Below, in pieces: positions 1 to 6,342 of a stretch of 8,004 nucleotides of DNA. The stretch comes from Bryobacterales bacterium (GTDB taxonomy: Bacteria > Acidobacteriota > Terriglobia > Bryobacterales > Bryobacteraceae). Location of the stretch: NCBI GenBank assembly GCA_003139735.1, contig PLGA01000572.1, positions 7,161 through 15,164 of the forward strand, in the 5' to 3' direction. A program made the position numbers and the translations under genes. The first letter of the stretch is position 1. Each line of letters starts with the position of its first letter. The notes under the pieces are model-generated. The model saw only the letters and a list, made by a program, of their open reading frames with translations. It was not told where the DNA came from and did not search any database.

Positions 1-135
1 CACAGCGAAGCCACCGCGCAGGCCCGCTCCGAACTGCTTTCGAACGACGTCGAAGACCGCTTCGCGTCGCTCGAAAAACAGGTCGAGATCGACCGCCTGC
101 TCGAAGAGCTGAAATCGAAAAGGAAGGAAGGGTAG
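1..135 (+). CDS. pspA: PspA/IM30 family protein, C-terminal end (partial)
   Basis: Only the last 44 codons are inside the window; the reading frame is open from base 1 and ends at TAG 133-135. The visible tail is charged and helical, with the pattern DVEDRFASLEKQ followed by IDRLLEELKSKRK, which is like the C-terminal helix of PspA/IM30 (phage shock protein A, Vipp1) proteins of many bacteria. Family members are long coiled-coil proteins of about 220-260 residues that bind the inner face of the cytoplasmic membrane and assemble into rings or rods under envelope stress. No membrane segment is visible in this piece. The next gene starts 88 bases downstream behind a strong inverted repeat. The identification rests on a short helical tail, so another coiled-coil protein is possible. 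Confidence 0.65.
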   Translation, partial: HSEATAQARSELLSNDVEDRFASLEKQVEIDRLLEELKSKRKEG

Positions 136-148
136 CGCAAGGCTGCGA

Positions 149-197
149 TGTGGGGCAGGTTGGCCGTCAGGCAACCTGCGTGCCAAGCTGCCCCACA
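149..197 (+). terminator. Long inverted repeat, possible terminator or leader hairpin
   Basis: Bases 149-158 (TGTGGGGCAG) pair perfectly with 188-197 (CTGCCCCACA). After one G-G mismatch (159/187) the stem continues with TTGGC 160-164 and GCCAA 182-186, giving 15 pairs around a 17-base loop. It starts 13 bases after the stop of the PspA-like gene and ends 26 bases before the PH-domain gene. The 3' flank (GATCTCTTCGCT) is pyrimidine-rich but has no true T-run, so an intrinsic terminator is only a moderate guess; an mRNA 3'-end protecting hairpin or a leader structure of the next gene are alternatives. An alternative 8-pair hairpin, 155-162 with 172-179, overlaps it. Confidence 0.4.
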
Positions 198-223
198 GAT
201 CTCTTCGCTGGTCGTTTAATGCC

Positions 224-631
224 ATGACTCACAAAGCCAAAATCGATTGGTGGATCGCGGCCGCCCTCGCTTTGGGCGTTTTCGCGCCGCTCGCCGGAGG
301 CGAACTTTGGATTACCATCCCGCTCTTTCTGGCGGTGGGAATCTGCGGCTACCCGCAGTATTACCAAACCGCGGAGGAAGGCCTGGTCATCCGCGCGGGT
401 CTGCTCCGGCGGGTGATCCCCTATAACGCCATCACGTTCGTCGGCCCAGGCGATGAGGGCAGCCTCTTGGTCCGCTACGGGACCAATGCCGGTGTCCGCA
501 TCTCTCCGGCCAACTCCCGAGCGTTCCTCGAAGACATGGCAACCCGCGCCACCCATCTCACCGGTGAGGCCGGCCTGCCGCCCGGCCGGTATTACACAAC
601 TCTTACACCCCGTCGCCCGGATGCCTGCTAA
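224..631 (+). CDS. Small membrane protein with bacterial PH domain (bPH_4/YyaB-like)
   Basis: A 135-residue protein. Two closely spaced hydrophobic segments lie at about residues 9-24 and 28-43, probably a membrane hairpin, followed by a soluble domain from about 46 to 112. That domain has features of bacterial pleckstrin-homology domains of the YyaB/DUF1200 type: a strand GLVIRAGLLRR (53-63), then IPYNAIT (65-71), and a closing helix after RISPANSRAF (92-101). Such proteins are mostly uncharacterised; related YdbS/YdbT proteins are membrane proteins without a known reaction. The C-terminal 20 residues are polar and end in Cys. No Shine-Dalgarno sequence precedes the ATG. It sits 88 bases after the PspA-like gene and 32 bases before the desaturase gene, so the three could be co-transcribed and concern the membrane, but that is inference. 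Function is not assignable. Confidence 0.75.
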   Translation: MTHKAKIDWWIAAALALGVFAPLAGGELWITIPLFLAVGICGYPQYYQTAEEGLVIRAGLLRRVIPYNAITFVGPGDEGSLLVRYGTNAGVRISPANSRAFLEDMATRATHLTGEAGLPPGRYYTTLTPRRPDAC

Positions 632-663
632 TTTCGGAGTGTAGCCCCCTTCGGACCAAACCA

Positions 664-1518
664 ATGACTCCTAGCGCCGCCGCTTTCCCCGAAAGTCCCC
701 GAACGAACTGGTTCACCGCCATCGTTCTGGTCATTTTGCACCTGGGGGCCATCGCGGCCCTTTTCATGTTCAGTTGGCGCAATCTGGCCGTCGCGGTCTT
801 CCTCTATTGGATAGCGACCGGCCTCGGCATCAGCCTGGGCTACCATCGCCTTCACACCCACCGCTCCTACAAGGTTCCCCTGTTCCTCGAGTACTTCTTC
901 GCCATCTGCGGAGCGGCAACCTTAGAGGGCGGGCCTATTTTTTGGGTGGCCACGCACCGGCTCCATCACCAGAAGTCGGACCACCCCGGCGATCCGCATT
1001 CCCCGCGCGAGGGCGCCTGGTGGTCTCACGCCGGCTGGATTCTCCAAGGCGAAGCCGGCCACAACCGGACCAGTAAGATGGCCAAGTACGCTCCCGACCT
1101 GGCCAAGCATCGCTTCTATGTCTGGCTCGACCGCTATCACTGGGTTCCGAGCGTGGTTCTAGGCTTGGCATTACTCGCCATCGGCGGCCTGCCTTTGTTC
1201 CTGTGGGGCGGCTGTCTCCGCATCGTGTTTGGGTTGCACGCCACCTGGCTGGTCAATTCCGCCACTCACATGTGGGGTTCCCGCCGTTTCCCGACCACCG
1301 ACGACTCCCGCAACAACTGGTGGGTCGCGCTCATCACCTTCGGCGAGGGCTGGCATAACAACCACCACGCCCACCCCGCTTCGGCGCGTCACGGCTTGGC
1401 ATGGTACGAGTTCGACCTCTCCTGGATCGAGATCAGTCTGCTGAGGTTCTTCGGCGTCGCGAAGTCCATTCGCACCGCTTCCGTCCACGCCAGGCTGCAA
1501 GACCGCGAAGCCGCGTAG
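664..1518 (+). CDS. Membrane fatty acid desaturase (acyl-CoA/acyl-lipid delta-9 type)
   Basis: A 284-residue integral membrane di-iron desaturase of the stearoyl-CoA desaturase/OLE1 type. It shows all three histidine boxes in the usual order: HRLHTH at 61-66, HRLHH at 98-102 and HNNHH at 231-235. It also has the NSATHMWG segment at 198-205, whose Asn198 and His202 match additional metal ligands in stearoyl-CoA desaturases. Hydrophobic stretches near residues 17-37, 41-59, 72-95, 161-181 and 183-200 fit the usual four-helix topology with a re-entrant segment. It would insert a double bond, most likely at delta-9, into saturated acyl chains using O2 and an electron donor, and so tune membrane fluidity. 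No electron donor gene is nearby and there is no fused cytochrome b5 domain. Length is normal for bacterial members. The ATG at 664 is chosen as the first Met and gives a normal N-terminus, although no Shine-Dalgarno sequence is visible. Whether the substrate is acyl-CoA or lipid-bound acyl cannot be told. Confidence 0.93.
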   Translation: MTPSAAAFPESPRTNWFTAIVLVILHLGAIAALFMFSWRNLAVAVFLYWIATGLGISLGYHRLHTHRSYKVPLFLEYFFAICGAATLEGGPIFWVATHRLHHQKSDHPGDPHSPREGAWWSHAGWILQGEAGHNRTSKMAKYAPDLAKHRFYVWLDRYHWVPSVVLGLALLAIGGLPLFLWGGCLRIVFGLHATWLVNSATHMWGSRRFPTTDDSRNNWWVALITFGEGWHNNHHAHPASARHGLAWYEFDLSWIEISLLRFFGVAKSIRTASVHARLQDREAA

Positions 1519-1538
1519 GGGCCGGGCATGCCCGGCCC
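1519..1538. repeat. Perfect 20-base palindrome flanked by 6-base direct repeats
   Basis: The 20 bases GGGCCGGGCATGCCCGGCCC are a perfect palindrome beginning right after the desaturase stop codon (1516-1518). The sequence GCGTAG occurs immediately on both sides, at 1513-1518 and 1539-1544, and the left copy includes the stop. As RNA it would form a very GC-rich hairpin with a small loop. No T-run follows, so it is not a classic intrinsic terminator. It may be a dispersed REP-like palindrome, the remains of an insertion, or a transcript 3'-end stabiliser. Confidence 0.55.
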
Positions 1539-1613
1539 GCGTAGTTAGACCACACCGCCGTCGCGCTAGCCCTTTCGAGCCACCTAGCAAGGCGGCGCGT
1601 CAATCGGATATCA

Positions 1614-1635
1614 TAAAGGGATTAGGGGCCCTTTA
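1614..1635 (+). promoter_or_regulatory. Inverted repeat in the leader of the efflux operon, possible operator
   Basis: TAAAGGG at 1614-1620 is mirrored by CCCTTTA at 1629-1635 with an 8-base spacer; the repeat ends 18 bases before the permease start codon. A third GCCCTTT copy lies at 1569-1575 in the same orientation as the right arm. A TATCAT hexamer at 1609-1614, one base off the sigma-70 -10 consensus, overlaps the left edge, but no good -35 box is found at the right distance. The arrangement could be a repressor site covering a promoter, or a hairpin in the mRNA leader. The rest of this 135-base gap (1519-1653) holds only the palindrome described separately. Confidence 0.3.
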
Positions 1636-1653
1636 CTCTCCGGTTTGTAAATC

Positions 1654-4600
1654 ATGTGGATTGTCCGACTAGCGATACGCCAGCCTTATACGTTCGTGGT
1701 GGTGGCGCTCCTGATTGCAATTCTGGGAGTCACCGCGATCGTGACCATGCCGGTCGATATCTTTCCTTATATCGACATACCGGTGGTCAGCGTCGTGTGG
1801 TCGTACACCGGGCTGTCGCCGGAGGAGATGGAGAAGCGGATCGTCACTACGTTCGAACGGTCCATGACCACCACGGTCAACGACATCGAACACATCGAAT
1901 CGCAATCCTACAGCGGCGTTGCCGTGGTGCGGGTCTATTTCCAGCCCAACGCCAACGTGGCTGTGGCGCTCTCCCAGGTGACGGCCATCTCGCAGACGCT
2001 GCTGCGCATCTTCCCGCCGGGAACTTTTCCGCCCAACGTGCTCAAGTTCGATGCGTCGTCCGTCCCCATCCTCCAACTCGGATTGTCCAGCAAGACGCTG
2101 AGCGAACAGGAGCTTTTCGATCTCGGCCAAAACTTCATCCGCACCCAACTGGCCACCATCCAGGGCGCGGCGGTGCCGTTGCCTTATGGCGGCAAGTACC
2201 GGGAGGTGATGGTAGACCTCAATCCCGAAGAGCTCTACGCCAAGCAGCTCTCGCCGGCCGACGTATCGAACGCCCTGGGGCTTCAGAACCTTATCTACCC
2301 CGCCGGAGACGCCAAGATCGGCGACAAGGATTACCAAGTCAAGCTGAACAGCAGCCCAGTGGTTCTGAACGATCTGAACTCCCTGCCGGTGAGGGTGGTG
2401 AACGGGGCCACCGTCTACATGCGCGACATCGGCCAGGTCCGGGACGGTTACGCGGTACAGACCTGCATCGTGCGCACCAACGGCACGCGCGGCGCGCTGG
2501 TGACCGTGATGCGCAACGGCAAGGCTTCCACCCTGGCGGTGGTGAACGACGTGAAGGCGGCGCTGCCGAAAATCCTGGCCGGGCTGACCTCCGAGTTGAA
2601 TGTGCGCCAGTTCTTCGATCAATCGTTGTTCGTTCGCGCGGCCATCAACGGGGTGGTGCGGGAAGCGGTCATGGCGGCTTTTCTTACGGGCCTCATGATC
2701 CTGCTGTTCCTGGGGAGCTGGCGAAGCACCCTGATCGTCTGCGTCTCGATTCCGCTCTCGATTCTTTGCTCGCTGGCGGTCCTGAACCTCCTCGGGGACA
2801 CCATCAATGTGATGACGCTGGGCGGCATGGCTCTGGCGGTGGGAATCCTGGTGGACGACGCCACGGTGGCCATTGAGAACATCCATCGCAACATGGCTAT
2901 GCGCAAGCCGTTGGTGCGCGCGGTGCTCGATGGCGCGCAACAGATCGCCGCGCCGGCCTTCGTAGCCACGCTTTCCATCTGCATCGTGTTCGTCCCGGTG
3001 CTGCTGCTAACCGGCGCCGCGAAGTTCCTGTTCACGCCCATGGCGCTGGCGGTGGTCTTCGCGATGATGGCCTCCTATTTTCTGTCGCGGACCCTGGTGG
3101 TCACCATGGCGCACCACATGCTCCACGCGGAAATGAAACATCACGCCGCGGCCGCCGACGTCCGCATCGGGCCTTTCCGCCATATCCACCTGGCGTTCGA
3201 ACGCGCCTTCGAGCGGATGCGGTCCTCCTACGCGACGCTTCTGCACTGGGCGTTGGACCACCCGGTCCCGATTCTGACGGGATTCGCGATTTTCGTGGCC
3301 GGCTCGCTGTGGCTCGCGCCCCTGATCGGCCGCGATTTCTTCCCCACGGTGGATTCGGGACAGATGCGCCTGCACGCGCGCGCGCCCTCGGGAACCCGCC
3401 TGGAAGAGACCGAGGTTTACTTCGCCGCGATCGAGAACGAAATCCGGCAGACCATTCCGGAGCGCGAAATCGACACGATCATCGACAACATCGGGATTCC
3501 CTTCGGCAGCACCAACCTGGCGTTTGGCGACGCCACGACGATCGGCTCCTCCGATGGCGACATCCTGATTGCGCTGAAGCAGGAACACGGCTCGACGGCG
3601 GTCTACACGGACAGCCTGCGCAAACGGTTGCACGAGCGATTCCCGGATGTGGTGTTTTTCTTCGAGCCCGCCAACATTACCAACCAGATTCTGAATTTCG
3701 GCTTGCCGGCCCCCATCGACGTCCAGGTGGTGGGGCGCAACCAGACGGCCAACTACGAAGTCACCCGCCGGCTGGCGGAGCGGATCTCACACATTCCCGG
3801 CGCCGCCGACGTGCATATCCACCAGGTGGTCGATTGGCCCGAGATCCGCGTGGACGTGGACCGCAGCAAGGCCGGGCAGTTAGGGCTGACGCAGCGCGAC
3901 GTCTCGAGCAGCCTGCTGATTTCGCTGGCCTCCAGCGGCCAGGTGGCGCCCACCCAGTGGCTGGACTGGACTACCGGCGTGAACTACTCCATCGCCGTGC
4001 AAACGCCCCAATATCGTATGGATTCGCTGGCGGCGCTGATGGGCACGCCGGTCGGCGCGCCGTTCGCCAACGTTGCGGCAAGCACGCCCACTTCGCTGGC
4101 CGGCATCGCGAATGCGGGCGTTTCGTCGGTGGGCGCGGGCCCTAGCCAGACTTCCGCGGCCTACGGCAACCCGGGCGCGGCGGGGGGCGGCCCGCAATTG
4201 CTCAGCAATCTGGCGGGAACTTCGCGCGGCGTGGCCCCGGAAATTGTGAACCATTTCAACGTGACGCCGGTGTACGACGTTTATGCCAACGTAGACCGCA
4301 GCGACCTGGGCAGCGTCGGAAGCGCGGTGGAAAAGATCGTCGCGGAGACCGAGCACAGTCTGCCCCGCGGCAGCTCCATCGAGGTTCGCGGCCAGGTGCG
4401 GACGATGCAATCGTCCTTTCAGCGCCTCGGGCTGGGGATGATCTTCGCGGTGGTCCTGGTCTACCTGCTGATGGCTGTCAATTTCCAGTCCTGGCTGGAC
4501 CCGTTCATCATCCTGATGGCGCTGCCGGGGGCTATCGCCGGAATCCTGTGGATTCTTTTCATTACTCAAACCACCTTCAGCGTGCCGTCTCTAATGGGAT

Positions 4601-4974
4601 CCATCATGTGCATCGGGGTGGCTACCGCTAATAGCATCCTGGTGGTGGTCTTCGCCAACGACCAGCGGTTGGAGGGCATGGACGCGCGGGAGGCGGCGCT
4701 GGCGGCGGGGCACACGCGCATACGCCCGGTGCTGATGACCGCTGCCGCCATGGTCATCGGCATGACGCCGATGGCGCTGGGCATGGGCGAAGGCGGAGAA
4801 CAGAACGCGCCGCTCGGCCGCGCCGTGATCGGAGGATTGGTTCTGGCCACCATTACCACGCTTTTCATCGTACCGATCGTGTATAGCCTGCTTCGCAAGA
4901 AGGCGCCGGTGGACTACGAGCAAAAAATAGTCGAGGAGGAAGCCGGCTACATGTCTGGCGAAGGTTTGAGATGA
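1654..4974 (+). CDS. RND efflux transporter permease (AcrB/HAE1-like)
   Basis: A 1106-residue inner-membrane proton-driven pump of the resistance-nodulation-division superfamily. The MWIVRLAIRQP start, first helix at about 10-32, FPYIDIPVV at 38-46 and the large periplasmic loop that follows are typical. The helix 2-4 block starts near residue 338. Asp401-Asp402 in GILVDDATVAIEN match the AcrB proton-relay pair Asp407/Asp408. In the second half, RDFFPTVDSG follows helix 7, helices 8-9 begin near 925, and RIRPVLMT (1022-1029) keeps the Arg and Thr equivalents of AcrB Arg971 and Thr978. At the place of AcrB Lys940 I read Ala992 (GVATANSIL, 988 onward). Residues about 804-846 form an Ala/Gly/Ser-rich insert in the second periplasmic loop, which largely accounts for the extra length over AcrB (1049). 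The gene leads the operon; its TGA overlaps the adaptor ATG. No Shine-Dalgarno sequence precedes the ATG. The substrate is unknown; a heavy-metal subtype is less likely because the pattern is HAE-like. Confidence 0.95.
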   Translation: MWIVRLAIRQPYTFVVVALLIAILGVTAIVTMPVDIFPYIDIPVVSVVWSYTGLSPEEMEKRIVTTFERSMTTTVNDIEHIESQSYSGVAVVRVYFQPNANVAVALSQVTAISQTLLRIFPPGTFPPNVLKFDASSVPILQLGLSSKTLSEQELFDLGQNFIRTQLATIQGAAVPLPYGGKYREVMVDLNPEELYAKQLSPADVSNALGLQNLIYPAGDAKIGDKDYQVKLNSSPVVLNDLNSLPVRVVNGATVYMRDIGQVRDGYAVQTCIVRTNGTRGALVTVMRNGKASTLAVVNDVKAALPKILAGLTSELNVRQFFDQSLFVRAAINGVVREAVMAAFLTGLMILLFLGSWRSTLIVCVSIPLSILCSLAVLNLLGDTINVMTLGGMALAVGILVDDATVAIENIHRNMAMRKPLVRAVLDGAQQIAAPAFVATLSICIVFVPVLLLTGAAKFLFTPMALAVVFAMMASYFLSRTLVVTMAHHMLHAEMKHHAAAADVRIGPFRHIHLAFERAFERMRSSYATLLHWALDHPVPILTGFAIFVAGSLWLAPLIGRDFFPTVDSGQMRLHARAPSGTRLEETEVYFAAIENEIRQTIPEREIDTIIDNIGIPFGSTNLAFGDATTIGSSDGDILIALKQEHGSTAVYTDSLRKRLHERFPDVVFFFEPANITNQILNFGLPAPIDVQVVGRNQTANYEVTRRLAERISHIPGAADVHIHQVVDWPEIRVDVDRSKAGQLGLTQRDVSSSLLISLASSGQVAPTQWLDWTTGVNYSIAVQTPQYRMDSLAALMGTPVGAPFANVAASTPTSLAGIANAGVSSVGAGPSQTSAAYGNPGAAGGGPQLLSNLAGTSRGVAPEIVNHFNVTPVYDVYANVDRSDLGSVGSAVEKIVAETEHSLPRGSSIEVRGQVRTMQSSFQRLGLGMIFAVVLVYLLMAVNFQSWLDPFIILMALPGAIAGILWILFITQTTFSVPSLMGSIMCIGVATANSILVVVFANDQRLEGMDAREAALAAGHTRIRPVLMTAAAMVIGMTPMALGMGEGGEQNAPLGRAVIGGLVLATITTLFIVPIVYSLLRKKAPVDYEQKIVEEEAGYMSGEGLR
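4960..4964 (+). promoter_or_regulatory. Ribosome binding site of the adaptor gene
   Basis: GAAGG lies six bases before the ATG at 4971, inside the last codons of the permease gene. It supports this start and the ATGA stop-start overlap at 4971-4974, which suggests coupled translation of permease and adaptor. It is the only clear Shine-Dalgarno-like site next to a start in the window. Confidence 0.55.
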
Positions 4975-6317
4975 ACCAGATTAATACCACCGAGGACAGC
5001 TTGCGCGCGGAGATCGAAGCGCTGAAGCGCCAGATGGCGGAACAGAGCAAAGTGTTGGCCGCGCACGAGCGCCGGGCCTCGCGTCCTTCGACCGGAGCGC
5101 TGGTCTTTCTGGCGCTGCTGCTGGCGGCGCTGATTGCCGGCGGGTTTTTCGCGGGCTACCTGCCGCGTCACCGGCGCGTGGAGGCGCTGGCCGCCGAGTC
5201 GCAGGCCACTTCCGAGAGCCTGCCCGTGGTCACCGTGGTGAAGGTCGCGCGCTCCGCGGCCAGAAGCGAATTGGTCTTGCCGGGAAACATCCAGGCGTTG
5301 ACCGAGGCGCCGGTGTTGGCGCGCGCCAGCGGCTACCTCAAACAGCGCAACGTGGATATCGGCGACCGCGTGACCGAAGGGCAGGTGCTGGCCCTGATCG
5401 AGGCTCCGGAATTGGAGCGGCAAATCCAGCAGGCTCAGTCCGCGCTGGACCAGGCCAACAGCGCCGCGCAACAGGCCGAAGCGGCCCTCAAGCAGGGCCA
5501 GACCAATGAAGAACTGGCGCGCGTGACCGCCGAACGGTGGCGGAACCTGGTCGGCAAGGGGGCCGTGTCGCGCCAGGAGAACGACGTTTACCAGGCGCAG
5601 TGGGTCGCCCAGCAAGCCAACGTGGAAGCGCTGGGGAAGGCCATTGCGGCCGCCCGGAGCAATGCGGGCGCGGCCCAGGCGAATCTCGAACGGCTTAACA
5701 CTCTGAAGGACTACCTGACGGTGCGCGCTCCGTTCGCCGGCGTGATCACGCTGCGCAACGTGGATGTGGGCGCGCTGATCACCGAAGGCGGCACGCTGTT
5801 GTTCCGGGTGGCGCAAGCCGGGCGTCTGCGAACCTATGTGAACGTGCCGCAGTCGGATGCGGCTTCGGTGCGTCTGGGGCAGCAGGCCACCATCACGGTG
5901 GCCGATCTTCCGGGCCTCAAGTTTCCCGGGACGGTCACGCGGACTTCGAATTCGCTCGACCCTGCCACTCGAACTCTGCTGACGGAGGTCCAGTTAGTGA
6001 ATCCCGACGCGCGGCTGGCGCCGGGCATGTACGCCCAGGTAGACCTTTCGGTGGTGCGAAGCCAGCCTTCGCTCACCATCAAGGGCGATACGCTGGTGGT
6101 TCGCGCCGATGGACCGCAAGTGGCCGTGGTGGATGCGGGCGGCAAGGTGCACTATGCGCGCATTCAACTGGGCCGCGATTTTGGCGACCATCTCGAAGTG
6201 CTCGAGGGGCTGGAGGAAGGCCAGCAGGTGGTGGTGAATCCCAGCGACCTGGTTCGCGAGGGCGCCAGGGTCAAGCCGGTGTTTATCGAGAATACGGCCG
6301 CGGGAAGCAAGAAGTAA
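4971..6317 (+). CDS. RND efflux periplasmic adaptor (AcrA/HlyD-type membrane fusion protein)
   Basis: A 448-residue adaptor that would link the permease to the outer-membrane channel across the periplasm. The order of parts is: an N-terminal cytoplasmic segment with heptad-like Leu/Ile spacing (about 8-34); one membrane anchor (about 42-64) without a lipobox cysteine; a first lipoyl half (about 112-145, ASGYLKQRNVDIGDRVTEGQ); an alpha-hairpin (about 147-245); a second lipoyl half (251-273, VRAPFAGVITLRNVDVG); a beta-barrel domain (about 285-360); and a membrane-proximal domain to about 436. At the hairpin tip Arg189, Leu193 and Ser200 fit the R-x3-L-x6-S motif that AcrA-type adaptors use to contact TolC-type channels. 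The start overlaps the permease stop and has a GAAGG site six bases upstream. The N-terminal helix before the anchor is unlike AcrA, which is a lipoprotein with a signal peptide. No metal-binding His/Met extension is seen, in keeping with an organic substrate. Confidence 0.94.
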   Translation: MNQINTTEDSLRAEIEALKRQMAEQSKVLAAHERRASRPSTGALVFLALLLAALIAGGFFAGYLPRHRRVEALAAESQATSESLPVVTVVKVARSAARSELVLPGNIQALTEAPVLARASGYLKQRNVDIGDRVTEGQVLALIEAPELERQIQQAQSALDQANSAAQQAEAALKQGQTNEELARVTAERWRNLVGKGAVSRQENDVYQAQWVAQQANVEALGKAIAAARSNAGAAQANLERLNTLKDYLTVRAPFAGVITLRNVDVGALITEGGTLLFRVAQAGRLRTYVNVPQSDAASVRLGQQATITVADLPGLKFPGTVTRTSNSLDPATRTLLTEVQLVNPDARLAPGMYAQVDLSVVRSQPSLTIKGDTLVVRADGPQVAVVDAGGKVHYARIQLGRDFGDHLEVLEGLEEGQQVVVNPSDLVREGARVKPVFIENTAAGSKK

Positions 6318-6342
6318 GATCCGCGTAACTCCTTTTTTTGCG

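Noticed and set aside
1669..2940. 423-codon open frame on the - strand opposite the permease gene, and a 406-codon + frame at 1656-2876
   Set aside because: Both are low-quality translations dominated by His, Arg, Gly and Gln, within a strongly supported RND permease gene.
4947..5816. 289-codon open frame on the - strand across the permease-adaptor junction
   Set aside because: It has no domain features and overlaps two well-supported genes completely; no promoter or ribosome site was noted.
6299..6339. Possible terminator between adaptor and channel: CGCGG/CCGCG and a run of seven T at 6333-6339
   Set aside because: The stem has only five pairs around a 17-base loop and ends seven bases before the T-run, and part of it is inside the adaptor gene; it would also split an obvious operon.
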